Shown: in pieces, positions 1 to 7,700 of the stretch | Numbering within the stretch: position 1 is the stretch's first letter | How the letters are laid out: every line of letters starts with the position of its first letter | DNA from: TMP-86 sp031394735 | Lineage (GTDB): Bacteria; Pseudomonadota; Gammaproteobacteria; Steroidobacterales; Steroidobacteraceae | Direction of reading: 5' to 3' | Length of the DNA stretch: 48,279 nucleotides | Assembly: GCA_031394735.1 (NCBI GenBank) | Contig: JANMXI010000047.1 | Location: forward strand, 1-48,279 | Translations under genes and position numbers: made by a program | Notes under the pieces: generated by a model | The model's database searches: none | What the model saw: only the letters and a program-made list of their open reading frames with translations | What the model was told of the DNA's origin: nothing

Positions 1-1
1 C

Positions 2-94
2 GTCCTGTGCGACGGCGGCGCCAAGTATCAGTCACGGCTGTTCAACAAGGCGTGGCTGGCAGAGAAGAATTTTCTGGACGCAGTGCGCGCCTAA
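2..94 (+). CDS. PLP-dependent cysteine synthase-family protein, C-terminal fragment
   Basis: Only the last 30 codons lie in the window, ending with TAA at 92-94. The residues VLCDGGAKYQSRLFNKAWL resemble the extreme C-terminus of cysteine synthase / cystathionine beta-synthase-like type II PLP enzymes, where a CDGG(A/E)RY segment is followed by an aromatic and Trp-Leu pattern. Such enzymes make cysteine from O-acetylserine and sulfide or act in related beta-replacements. The stop is 4 bp before the next ATG, so the two genes are probably co-transcribed. The assignment rests on a short tail, so the substrate cannot be stated. Confidence 0.55.
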   Translation, partial: VLCDGGAKYQSRLFNKAWLAEKNFLDAVRA

Positions 95-98
95 CGCC

Positions 99-662
99 AT
101 GCTCAAATACGGCTCTCCTTTCAACTTTGCGGAGTGGGTGCAGCGGCATGCGCACCTGCTCAAGCCCCCCGTCGGCAATCAACAGATCTGGCAGGACGCG
201 GATTTCATCGTCACGGTGGTCGGCGGCCCGAATGAGCGCACGGATTTCCACGACGATCCGCTGGAAGAGTTTTTCTATCAGTTCAAGGGGAACGCCTCCC
301 TGCTGACGATGAATGGCAAACAATTCGAGCGGGTCAACTTGCGCGAAGGCGACATCTTCCTGCTGCCGCCGCATGTGCGGCATTCGCCGCAGCGTCCGGA
401 AAGTGGCAGCCTCTGTCTGGTAATCGAACGAACCCGTCCACCCGGCATGATCGACGCCTTCGAATGGTATTGCAGCCTCTGCGGCGGATGCGTGCACCGG
501 GTCGAGGTGCAGTTGCAGAGCATCGTCAACGATCTGCCGCGGATCTACCGGGAGTTCTATGCGCTGTCGCCACAGGATCGCCGCTGCCCCGCGTGCGGTC
601 ATGAACATGCCGGCGCTGATGCACCGCAATGGTTGAAGGAAGTCGCCGTCAATCAGCGATGA
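99..662 (+). CDS. nbaC: 3-hydroxyanthranilate 3,4-dioxygenase
   Basis: A 187-residue cupin enzyme that opens the ring of 3-hydroxyanthranilate to 2-amino-3-carboxymuconate semialdehyde, in tryptophan/kynurenine degradation or de novo quinolinate and NAD synthesis. All key positions of the characterised bacterial enzyme are present with the same numbering: metal ligands His51, Glu57 and His95, and substrate-binding Arg47, Arg99 and Glu110. Two CxxC pairs (Cys125/Cys128 and Cys163/Cys166) form the rubredoxin-like second iron site of the bacterial type. The ATG at 99 is 4 bp after the preceding gene. The 3' end overlaps the convergent hydrolase gene by 10 bp. No other kynurenine-pathway gene is in the window, so its partners must lie upstream or elsewhere. 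Confidence 0.95.
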   Translation: MLKYGSPFNFAEWVQRHAHLLKPPVGNQQIWQDADFIVTVVGGPNERTDFHDDPLEEFFYQFKGNASLLTMNGKQFERVNLREGDIFLLPPHVRHSPQRPESGSLCLVIERTRPPGMIDAFEWYCSLCGGCVHRVEVQLQSIVNDLPRIYREFYALSPQDRRCPACGHEHAGADAPQWLKEVAVNQR

Positions 663-1516
663 AGAAACTCGCGAATGAAACCGTTCACAACATCTGGTCT
701 CTCATGTATGACCCAATGCGATGCGCCGGGAATGCGCTGGATGGTCAGCTGCGGAACGTATGAGTCCAGTCCGTCGAGATTGTTCACGGTCAGTGCAGTG
801 TCCGCTTCGCCCCAGATTACGAGCGTAGGTACTTTGATCGTCAATTTGGCGGGGTCCAGACCCAATCCGCCGCCGGCCGGTGGTCCCAACTGATTCGCCC
901 GATAGTAATTCAGCCCACCCGTCAGCGCGCCTGGTTGCGACCAGGCATGTAAATACTCCGCCTTGTCCTCTGCGCTGAACGCACCGCTCTTGAGGCCGGC
1001 GCCCATGGCGCTGCTCAACAGCCACGCGTAGCCATCGGCTGACAGCCTTGCCTCAGCCTCGGGACGTCGAAACCAAGTCATGTAGCCACTGGCCTTCTGT
1101 TGTTCCACGTTGGAAGACAGCAGCTTTGCGAACACGCCCGGGTGCGGCGCATTGATGATGACCAGTCGCTCCAGCAACTCGGGATGACGGATCGCGAATG
1201 CCCAGGCGATCGCGCCGCCCCAGTCATGCGCCACCAGAGTGAATTTGCGCTGATGCGAAAAATGGTCCGCCAGCGCGCGCACGTCCTCGACCAGGGCGCC
1301 GATTCGGTAGGCATCCAGGTCGGCGGGTTTGGCCGACAGGTTATAGCCCCGCATGTCGGGCGCGACGGCCAGATGATCCTGTCCGAATTCCTGCAGCTGG
1401 TTCTTCCACGCGTACCAGAACTCAGGAAATCCATGCAGAAACAGCATCAGCGGACCCTCGCCAGCGCTGACGTAGTGCAATCGCACGCCGTTGACTTCGA
1501 GGTAGTCGTGCTTCAC
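653..1516 (-). CDS. alpha/beta-hydrolase, epoxide hydrolase-like
   Basis: A 287-residue alpha/beta-hydrolase. The oxyanion segment HGFPE (28-32) and the nucleophile elbow VAHDWGG with Asp98 identify the epoxide hydrolase / haloalkane dehalogenase branch, where Asp forms a covalent ester with the substrate. The cap contains tyrosines in SGYMTWF and GGLNYYRANQ, which fits epoxide ring protonation and favours an epoxide hydrolase. The charge-relay Asp in WGEAD and the His in GASHWV follow near the C-terminus. There is no signal peptide, so it is cytoplasmic. It starts 34 bp downstream of the nucleotidyltransferase gene on the same strand, so it could be the third gene of that transcript. The natural substrate is unknown. 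Confidence 0.85.
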   Translation of the reverse strand: MKHDYLEVNGVRLHYVSAGEGPLMLFLHGFPEFWYAWKNQLQEFGQDHLAVAPDMRGYNLSAKPADLDAYRIGALVEDVRALADHFSHQRKFTLVAHDWGGAIAWAFAIRHPELLERLVIINAPHPGVFAKLLSSNVEQQKASGYMTWFRRPEAEARLSADGYAWLLSSAMGAGLKSGAFSAEDKAEYLHAWSQPGALTGGLNYYRANQLGPPAGGGLGLDPAKLTIKVPTLVIWGEADTALTVNNLDGLDSYVPQLTIQRIPGASHWVIHERPDVVNGFIREFLHR

Positions 1517-1550
1517 AGCCGGTAATTTTTTGACATTGCGGGAGACTACG

Positions 1551-2132
1551 TTATCGTTTTCGCCGGGCTACAATTTTCTCGAAGTCATCGAGCAGTTCAG
1601 GCATGGTCATAGCCGTCGCAAATTCGCGAATCCATCTGCGCGCTGCCGACAGGTCTGCATGGGGATTCGCATCCAATAATCCCTGAATGTCCTCCATGTC
1701 CTTGGGGCGATGCGCGAATGCCTTCATGATCAGCAGATCCTCAACGCTCGGCAATCGCAATCGGAGTCCTTTGACTTGATGCACCTGGCTGCGATCAACC
1801 GCCTCCCTTTCAAAGGTCAATCCGCCCAACGAAATGTCAATGTCGATCTTGGAAGTGACATGGGTTAACAACAGCATCCGCGACCGCCGCGCGAAGCCGA
1901 GAGGGTCTTCGATTCGCGGAACAATGCCGTGATGACCTGCCGTCGTTAGCGCGCTTTCCCATTCGTCATCCGGCAAGAGCACAAGTGCGTCGATATCCTG
2001 AGTCATTCGGGCGCGGCCTAGCATTGAGGATGCCACGCCACCAATGACCATTGAAGGGATACGCAACCCATCGAACCACGCCATCACATCTTCAAGCGCC
2101 GCCAGAAGCGATTCCGGCACCCGCTCACTCAT
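1551..2132 (-). CDS. MNT-fold nucleotidyltransferase (AbiEii/DUF6036-like)
   Basis: A 193-residue protein with the polymerase-beta-type nucleotidyltransferase signature: GG at 31-32, Arg42, Asp46 and Asp48 in the run RMTQDIDALV, and a third acidic strand KIDIDISL around Asp97. This family transfers nucleotides to RNA or protein targets in several toxin-antitoxin and abortive-infection systems, but the target here is unknown. The ATG at 2132 was preferred over an in-frame ATG at 2216. It overlaps the stop of the small upstream ORF (2125-2127) in the string ATGAGTGA, which indicates translational coupling. A C-terminal block with ED..IMKAFA..PKD is shared with the protein at 33191-33748, where the signature residues have the same numbers. 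The two are paralogous. Confidence 0.75.
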   Translation of the reverse strand: MSERVPESLLAALEDVMAWFDGLRIPSMVIGGVASSMLGRARMTQDIDALVLLPDDEWESALTTAGHHGIVPRIEDPLGFARRSRMLLLTHVTSKIDIDISLGGLTFEREAVDRSQVHQVKGLRLRLPSVEDLLIMKAFAHRPKDMEDIQGLLDANPHADLSAARRWIREFATAMTMPELLDDFEKIVARRKR

Positions 2133-2352
2133 GTACGACAAGCCGAAGCTGTGCCCAGCGCTCTCGAACTTCTCGTACCCCTTCTTCGCGCTCCGGGTCT
2201 TCAGCGAACAAATCACGCGAGGCCATCAAAGAGCAGAGCTGTAAAAACTTGGTCTCCGTCGACGTTCGACGCAACTCCTCAATCTGGAACGCTTCCAGTT
2301 CGGTCCAGCGAGCGGTGTATGCACGCGCCTCTTCGGGTGTTATGGCAGTCAT
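2125..2352 (-). CDS. small helical protein coupled to nucleotidyltransferase
   Basis: A 75-residue protein starting with MTAITPEEAR, with an upstream in-frame ATG at 2403 as the alternative. It is predicted to be mostly helical and charged, with the central segment TETKFLQLCSLMAS. It overlaps the nucleotidyltransferase start by 8 bp, the arrangement typical of two-gene toxin-antitoxin or regulator/effector pairs. I do not recognise a family. A shorter protein with a similar helical pattern (33023-33178) precedes the second nucleotidyltransferase in this window. Which partner, if either, is toxic cannot be told from sequence. Confidence 0.6.
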   Translation of the reverse strand: MTAITPEEARAYTARWTELEAFQIEELRRTSTETKFLQLCSLMASRDLFAEDPEREEGVREVRERWAQLRLVVHE

Positions 2353-2413
2353 CGACCGATCATACGCCAGACCGCCCCACTTCCTGCCGTGAGGAGCGAG
2401 CATTGCGTGGTAT

Positions 2414-2430
2414 TTGACTTATATAATGCG
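2414..2430 (+). promoter_or_regulatory. AT-rich promoter-like segment upstream of S41 protease gene
   Basis: A TATAAT hexamer (2422-2427) stands in an otherwise GC-rich 173-bp gap between the divergent small ORF (start 2352) and the protease gene (start 2526). It could be the -10 element of the protease gene with a leader of about 90 nt. The TTGACT at 2414-2419 is only 2 bp away, so it cannot be its -35 partner. On the minus strand the same patch offers TATATA for the divergent gene. Confidence 0.3.
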
Positions 2431-2525
2431 ATTCTTGTGTCTCGATGTCCGCTGCGGTAGCGTGCGGGATTCCTGTCATTCAATTGTCAGACGTAGTGCC
2501 GACGGCGCTCTCAAGGACTGGAGCC

Positions 2526-4091
2526 ATGCGAAAAATCGTACTGTTGTCGTGTCTGTTGGCTGGATGTGGCGGTGGTGGTGGCGGTGGCAGCTTTACCCCA
2601 CCCCCGGCGACCGACCCCAACGCCTGGGTCCAGGGCGTGTTCAAGCCGGCGTCCAGCTTTGCCGCGCAATGCGCAGCGCCCCGCACCGGCGTTGACTCCA
2701 CGGGCACGCCGTTCCCGGATACAGCAGGCTCGGTGCTGACACAGAACAACTGGCTGCGCTCCTGGAGCCATGATTGGTATCTGTGGTACGGCGAGATCGC
2801 CGACAAGGATCCCGCTCAATACACGACGACGGCGTATTTCGATCTGCTGAAGACGACGGGACTGTCGATGTCGGGGCAGCCTAAAGACCGGTTTCATTTC
2901 ACCTACCCAACCGATCAATGGCTCGCCCTGTCACAGTCCGGTGTCGAGTCAGGCTACGGCGCCCATTGGTTGTTCATCGCCAATACGCCGCCGCGCCAAT
3001 TGGTCGTTGCCTACGTCGAGCCCGGCGCGTCCGCGGCGTTAGCCGGTTTGGATCGTGGCACCGAGATTTTGGCGATCGACGGCGTCGACCTGGTGAACGC
3101 CAACGATCAGGCGAGCATCGACACGCTCAATGCCGGGATCTCCCCTGCTGCGGTTGGCGAGACCCATCAGTTCGTGGTGCGGGATTTCGGCGCCGCGACC
3201 AGTCGAACCGTTACACTGCAATCGCAGAACGTCACGAATTCGTCTGTGATGAATGTGCTCGTCTTCAACACGGCGAGCGGCAATGTCGGCTATATGCAAT
3301 TCAACGATCATCTGGGCGGCGCGGAAAAAGCGCTGGTCGACGCCATCACCACGCTCAAATCCCAAAACATCACCGACCTCATCCTGGACATCCGCTACAA
3401 CAGCGGCGGGTACCTGGATATCGCCAGTGAGGCGGCCTACATGATTGCGGGCGACGCAGCGACCGCCGGCAAGGCGTTCGAGCGAACGCAGTTCAACGAC
3501 AAGTATCCGAACACAAATCCCGTCACGGGTCAGACGCTCACGCCGACGCCGTTTATAGCGACCTCGCAGGGGTTTGGGCAGCAACCGACAAACGTTGCTC
3601 TGCCCACGCTCAACTTGAGCCGTGTGTTCGTGATCACCGGTCCGGATACCTGCTCCGCGAGCGAGTCGATCATCAATGGCCTACGTGGAGCCGACATCGA
3701 AGTCATTCAGATCGGCGAGACCACCTGCGGCAAACCCTACGGCTTTTATCCGCAGGACAATTGCGGTACCACCTACTTCAGTATTCAGTTCGAAGGCGTG
3801 AATGAGAAGGGCTTTGGGGATTACTCCGATGGCTTTTCGCCGGGCGGCGCGGTTGGATCCACGGGTGCGCAATTGCCGGGGTGTGCCGTGCTGGACGATT
3901 TCACCTTTGCGCTGGGCAACGATCATGAAGCGAGAATCGCCGCTGCATTGGCGTATCGAGACAATCCCACCTGTCCTGCGATGGCGATGGGTTTGCAAAA
4001 ACCTGGCGGGTCAGGTGTGGCGTCGCTGGCGGCCGCTCATGGCCGTTTGGTTCGGTCGCCGTTGCTCGAAAACAGGTTGTACAGGCACTAA
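2526..4091 (+). CDS. S41-family (CtpA-like) serine protease lipoprotein
   Basis: A 521-residue exported lipoprotein peptidase. The ATG at 2526 has an AAGGA ribosome site 8 bp upstream and places a lipobox LLAG-Cys directly after a short hydrophobic stretch, followed by a run of seven glycines as a flexible tether. A longer in-frame start at 2445 would bury the signal. A PDZ-like segment (ALAGLDRGTEILAIDG) precedes the tail-specific protease core: LILDIRYNSGGYLDIAS, the catalytic serine in TCSASES, and the probable general-base Lys about 25 residues later in TTCGKPYGF. It probably degrades or processes envelope proteins. It is monocistronic, with a strong terminator after the stop. Confidence 0.88.
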   Translation: MRKIVLLSCLLAGCGGGGGGGSFTPPPATDPNAWVQGVFKPASSFAAQCAAPRTGVDSTGTPFPDTAGSVLTQNNWLRSWSHDWYLWYGEIADKDPAQYTTTAYFDLLKTTGLSMSGQPKDRFHFTYPTDQWLALSQSGVESGYGAHWLFIANTPPRQLVVAYVEPGASAALAGLDRGTEILAIDGVDLVNANDQASIDTLNAGISPAAVGETHQFVVRDFGAATSRTVTLQSQNVTNSSVMNVLVFNTASGNVGYMQFNDHLGGAEKALVDAITTLKSQNITDLILDIRYNSGGYLDIASEAAYMIAGDAATAGKAFERTQFNDKYPNTNPVTGQTLTPTPFIATSQGFGQQPTNVALPTLNLSRVFVITGPDTCSASESIINGLRGADIEVIQIGETTCGKPYGFYPQDNCGTTYFSIQFEGVNEKGFGDYSDGFSPGGAVGSTGAQLPGCAVLDDFTFALGNDHEARIAAALAYRDNPTCPAMAMGLQKPGGSGVASLAAAHGRLVRSPLLENRLYRH

Positions 4092-4119
4092 TAACCCCCT
4101 TGAGACTGGCGGTGCTTCG

Positions 4120-4156
4120 AAGCCGGCATTTCGCAACGAGTGCCGGCTTTATTTTT
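4120..4156 (+). terminator. Rho-independent terminator after S41 protease gene
   Basis: A perfect 9-bp stem AAGCCGGCA / TGCCGGCTT (4120-4128 and 4141-4149) with a 12-nt loop is followed by TATTTTT. The T tract is on the plus strand, so it terminates the protease gene. The hairpin may also help insulate the convergent cysG transcript, which ends at 4156. Confidence 0.9.
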
Positions 4157-5574
4157 CATGCGCTCTGGTGTTGAATTGCGGCTTCGACGGCCGGCGCGAA
4201 CCACTGCAGCTGCGCACTGAGCGCAACCACATCGCCCACCACCAGCAACGCCGGTGATTCCAACTGCGCGCGCGACGCCTCGCCTGACAGGGTGGCCAGC
4301 GTGGCGCTGACGATGCGTTGCTGCGGTGTGGTTGCATGGGCCACGAGCGCCGCCGGGCGCGACGCAGGCGCGCCGTGTTCCATCAGTCGCTGCGTGATGT
4401 GGTCGATGCGGCCCAGTCCCATGTAAAACACCACGGTCTGTCCGGACTGTGCCAGCGCCGCCCAGTTCGGTTCCTTGCCTTCCCGGTCGTTGTGGCCGGT
4501 GACGAAGGTGACTGTGTGCGCATGGTCGCGGTGAGTGAGAGGGATGCCTGCGTACGCTGCGCTGCCGGCCGCTGCGGTGATGCCCGGCACCACCGAAAAA
4601 ACGATGCCGGCCTGCGCCAGCGCTTCGAGTTCTTCGCCACCGCGTCCGAAGATGAAGGGATCGCCACCTTTCAGACGCACCACGCGTCGTCCGGCGCGTG
4701 CATGTTCGATCAACAAGGTGTTGATGTGTTCCTGTGAAGTGCTCGGGCCATCGGCGGCTTTGCCGACACAGATTCGCGTCGCGTCGCGTCGAGCCATGTC
4801 CAGGACGCCCGGCGAGACCAGACGATCATAGAGGATCACATCGGCATCCTGCAGCGCTCGCAGGGCTTTCAGCGTCAGCAATTCAGGATCGCCGGGACCG
4901 GCGCCTACCAGCACCACGTCGCCGGCGCTGGGCGGGGCGGTCGAAGTCGTGGCCAGCAATTGTTGCGCGATCCGTTCTGCGCCGTGCCGGTCGCCTTCGA
5001 TCAACCGACGCGCGGCCGGGCCGTCGACGATGGTTTCAAAAAATCGGCGGCGCTCGGCCGTGTCGCGTAGTCGATCCAGCGCGCCCTTGCGCAATTCGCG
5101 CAGCCATAGCGCCAGATCGCCGAAGCGTTGCGGAATGAATGCTTCAAGTCGTTCCCGCAGGCGGCGGGCCAATACCGGGGAAGTGCCGGACGTGGACACC
5201 GCCACCAGGACAGGATCACGGTCGATGATCGCGGGAACGATGAAGCGCGAGGCCTCACGATCATCCACAACATTGGTGGGAATGCCGCGCGAGTCGGCCA
5301 GCTTCGCGATCCAGCGATTCACGGCACGTCGCGATGTGGCCACTATCACCAGTCGCGCGCCGTCGAGATCTTCGGGAATGAATTCGCGCTGTGCAATCTG
5401 CAGGCTGCCGCGCTGTGCACGCTCGAGAATTTCCGGAACGATGGAGGGCGCGACGACCCGCAGGCGCGCGCCGGTGCGTTCGAGCAGCGAGAGCTTGCGC
5501 AGCGCGACTTCGCCGCCGCCGACGATCAGAACCTGCTGATCGCTGAGGTCAAAGAAAACCGGGAAATACTTCAT
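4156..5574 (-). CDS. cysG: Siroheme synthase (dehydrogenase/ferrochelatase/SAM methyltransferase)
   Basis: A 472-residue fused enzyme that turns uroporphyrinogen III into siroheme, the prosthetic group of sulfite and nitrite reductases. The N-terminal half has the NAD-binding VLIVGGGEVALRKL (about 14-27) and the Asp/Ser-rich VSTSGTSPVLARRLR of the precorrin-2 dehydrogenase/ferrochelatase (CysG-B). The C-terminal half begins with VGAGPGDPELLTLKAL and carries RLKGGDPFIFGRGGEE, diagnostic of uroporphyrinogen III C-methyltransferase (CysG-A). Length and domain order match E. coli CysG. It lies 15 bp downstream of cysH on the same strand, so the two are co-transcribed. Its product is needed by the CysI hemoprotein encoded at 12249-13901. 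Confidence 0.97.
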   Translation of the reverse strand: MKYFPVFFDLSDQQVLIVGGGEVALRKLSLLERTGARLRVVAPSIVPEILERAQRGSLQIAQREFIPEDLDGARLVIVATSRRAVNRWIAKLADSRGIPTNVVDDREASRFIVPAIIDRDPVLVAVSTSGTSPVLARRLRERLEAFIPQRFGDLALWLRELRKGALDRLRDTAERRRFFETIVDGPAARRLIEGDRHGAERIAQQLLATTSTAPPSAGDVVLVGAGPGDPELLTLKALRALQDADVILYDRLVSPGVLDMARRDATRICVGKAADGPSTSQEHINTLLIEHARAGRRVVRLKGGDPFIFGRGGEELEALAQAGIVFSVVPGITAAAGSAAYAGIPLTHRDHAHTVTFVTGHNDREGKEPNWAALAQSGQTVVFYMGLGRIDHITQRLMEHGAPASRPAALVAHATTPQQRIVSATLATLSGEASRAQLESPALLVVGDVVALSAQLQWFAPAVEAAIQHQSA

Positions 5575-5589
5575 CGCCCAAGCCCGGAC

Positions 5590-6324
5590 TCAGTCCTGGA
5601 TGCCGGACACCGTAGCCAGAGCCGGCGCCACGCGACGCGGATGCAAACCGCATTCGCGCGATTCGGACCGTTCCCACCACCAACGGCCTGACCGCTCGTC
5701 CTCGCCGGGTTGAACGGCGCGCGTGCAGGGGGCGCATCCAATGCTGGGAAAACCGACGTCATGCAGGCTGTTATACGGTAATCGAAGCTTGCGAATATAG
5801 GCCCAGACGTCCTTTTCGCTCCAATCCAGCAGGGGGCTGATCTTGTGCAGGCCGTACTCGCCATCCCATTCGACCGGGGCGGCCAGCGCCCGGCTGGCAG
5901 ACTGCCCTTTGCGGATGCCGGTGACCCAGGCCGCCTTTCCCTCGAGCGCGCGGCGGAAGGGCTCCACTTTGCGGATGTTGCAGCAGCCGCGCCGCACTTC
6001 CGCGCTGTCCCTGAAGCCGTTGATGCCGTTCTTGTCGACCCAGCCTTCGACCTTGGACCCTTCCGGGTAGTAGATGTGAAGCTTGCGGTCGTATTTGCGC
6101 TGTATGCGCTCGAGAAGCTCGTATGTTTCCGGGTACAGACGCCCGGTGTCGATGCTGAAGACTTCGATTTCCGGCACTTCGCGCCAGATCAGGTCGGTCA
6201 AAACCATCGATTCCGACCCCAAGCTGTTCGCGTAGGTGACATTTTTGTATTCTGCGACCGCGGCCTTCAGCTGCGCGATCGTTTGAGCCGCTCGAATACG
6301 GAGTTCTTCGGGTAATTCGGACAT
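5590..6324 (-). CDS. cysH: Assimilatory adenylyl-sulfate (APS) reductase
   Basis: A 244-residue reductase producing sulfite from adenylyl sulfate with thioredoxin. The nucleotide-binding ANSLGSESMVLTDL (33-45) and IDTGRLYPETY are the family core. Cys114-Cys115 (RGCCNIRK) and Cys197/Cys200 (IGCAPCTR) form the four-cysteine set that binds a 4Fe-4S cluster. This marks the APS-using plant/Pseudomonas type rather than the cluster-free PAPS reductase of E. coli. The catalytic Cys225 lies in ECGLH. It is transcribed with cysG and divergently from cysB, across a 130-bp control region. Confidence 0.95.
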   Translation of the reverse strand: MSELPEELRIRAAQTIAQLKAAVAEYKNVTYANSLGSESMVLTDLIWREVPEIEVFSIDTGRLYPETYELLERIQRKYDRKLHIYYPEGSKVEGWVDKNGINGFRDSAEVRRGCCNIRKVEPFRRALEGKAAWVTGIRKGQSASRALAAPVEWDGEYGLHKISPLLDWSEKDVWAYIRKLRLPYNSLHDVGFPSIGCAPCTRAVQPGEDERSGRWWWERSESRECGLHPRRVAPALATVSGIQD

Positions 6325-6454
6325 GGCAGCACTATAGGAGCGCGACCCACCCCCCGGAACGAACTTGCGATTATGAACATATGCTTTTTCGTCATAGTGA
6401 CGGGGGTCCGCCCGGCGGCATACTTTCAGGGCCTGAAGGGAGTCGATTTTTCAT
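6325..6454. promoter_or_regulatory. Divergent cysH / cysB control region
   Basis: A 130-bp intergenic region between oppositely oriented cysH and cysB. An AT-rich core around 6370-6395 (TTATGAACATATGCTTTTTC) stands out from the GC-rich surroundings and is a reasonable place for CysB binding. A plausible cysB promoter has GTGACG, an 18-bp spacer and TACTTT, followed by a GGAG-type ribosome site before the ATG at 6455. On the minus strand CATAAT could serve as the cysH -10. No exact CysB consensus was verified. Confidence 0.45.
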
Positions 6455-7438
6455 ATGAAATTCCAACAATTGCGCTATCTGGTCTCCGTTCACGAAAACG
6501 GGCTGAACATCACTGCCGCGGCGAGACAGCTGCACACCTCCCAGCCGGGGGTCAGCCGGCAGCTGAAAATGCTCGAAGAAGAGCTCGGCTTTCAGTTATT
6601 TGAACGCGAGGGCCGCGCCCTGACGCGGACCACCCCGGCGGGCGAGGAGATCATCGCCCGGGCGGCCAGCATCCTGCGCGAGATGCAAAATATCCGACGC
6701 ACCTCGGCGGAGCTGCGCAAAGCGGACGGCGGCTCCCTGTCCATCGCCACCACGCATACGCAGGCGCGCTACATTCTTCCCGAAGTGATCCGTGAGTTCC
6801 GCCTCAAGTACCCGAAGGTGCGCCTGCACCTGCATCAGGGTACTTCGGAGCAGATCGCCGAAATGGTCGCCAAGGACCGGGTGGATTTCGCCATCGCGAC
6901 CGGGTCCGAAGAGCTGTTCCCACACCTGGTGCGACTGCCGGTGTACCGGTGGCACCGGACCGTGGTCGTGCCCAAGGGGCACCCGCTGGTCGCGGCCGGC
7001 AAGCTGACGCTGAAGAAACTGGCCGAATACCCGATTGTCACCTACGTATTCAGCTTTTCAGGGCGCTCCTCGCTGCAATCGCTGTTCGAAAAGGCGGGGC
7101 TTACCCTGGATGTAGCACTGACCGCGCGCGATTCGGACGTGATCAAAACCTATGTTCGCCTCGGGCTGGGCGTCGGGATCATCGCCAGCGTTGCCGTCGA
7201 TTCCACCACCGATGCCGATCTGGTGCAGCTGGATGCGAAACACCTGTTCGACGGGCACACGACCTGGATCGGCTTTCGCCGCGGTGCGCTGCTGCGGGCC
7301 TACATGTACGAGTTCATCGAATTGCTGGCGCCGCACCTGCCTCGCAAACTGGTGCGTGAAACGGAGAAGCTGGAAGCACAGGTCGATGTGGATGCGGCGC
7401 TGGAGGACATCCTCATCCCCGTCCGAGACATGCGTTAA
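6455..7438 (+). CDS. cysB: LysR-type regulator CysB
   Basis: A 327-residue LysR-family transcription factor. The winged helix at the N-terminus (MKFQQLRYLVSV, then TAAARQLHTSQPGVSRQL) and the co-inducer domain with TTHTQARYILP match CysB, which activates sulfate assimilation genes when O-acetyl- or N-acetylserine is present. Full length agrees with the roughly 324 residues of enteric CysB. It lies between the divergent cysH-cysG operon and the sulfate transporter operon, both expected targets. Its start has a GGAG-like site about 8 bp upstream. Confidence 0.95.
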   Translation: MKFQQLRYLVSVHENGLNITAAARQLHTSQPGVSRQLKMLEEELGFQLFEREGRALTRTTPAGEEIIARAASILREMQNIRRTSAELRKADGGSLSIATTHTQARYILPEVIREFRLKYPKVRLHLHQGTSEQIAEMVAKDRVDFAIATGSEELFPHLVRLPVYRWHRTVVVPKGHPLVAAGKLTLKKLAEYPIVTYVFSFSGRSSLQSLFEKAGLTLDVALTARDSDVIKTYVRLGLGVGIIASVAVDSTTDADLVQLDAKHLFDGHTTWIGFRRGALLRAYMYEFIELLAPHLPRKLVRETEKLEAQVDVDAALEDILIPVRDMR

Positions 7439-7542
7439 TCGTATATGGTGATACTGGAATATTCGTTCCGCCGGGGGTAACGCCTCGATAGTGTTCTCAC
7501 CTAAGCGGGGCAATCGCGCCTTGGCGTTTGGGGGTGGCACTC

Positions 7543-7695
7543 ATGGTTCAGGAAAACGAATCCGGCGGCAGGCGGGAATACCTCTGGTTTGCCGCGGCCC
7601 TTTTGCTGATCCTGGTCGGATCGCTGGAGCATGCGCCGACTCCGCAACAGTCGATCAACACCCAGTTTCAAATCTCGAATTTATCGGAGCATTGA
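7543..7695 (+). CDS. 50-residue single-pass membrane peptide
   Basis: An ATG-to-TGA frame of 51 codons between cysB and the sulfate-binding protein gene. It encodes a charged N-terminus (MVQENESGGRREY), one hydrophobic helix (LWFAAALLLILVGSLEH) and a polar, Gln/Asn-rich tail. The Arg pair before the helix predicts N-in, C-out topology. Its TGA is 5 bp before the sbp ATG, so it is the first gene of the transporter operon if translated. It does not resemble the OscA small protein that precedes sbp in pseudomonads. I recognise no family. The topology and tight spacing support it, but a GGGGG-type ribosome site is only weakly convincing. Confidence 0.5.
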   Translation: MVQENESGGRREYLWFAAALLLILVGSLEHAPTPQQSINTQFQISNLSEH

Positions 7696-7700
7696 CAGTC

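Noticed and set aside
2414..2427. TTGACT and TATAAT as a promoter pair
   Set aside because: The hexamers are 2 bp apart instead of about 17 bp.
7543..7695. OscA-type sulfur-starvation small protein
   Set aside because: The position is similar, but the peptide has a membrane helix and no resemblance to the soluble OscA sequence as I know it.
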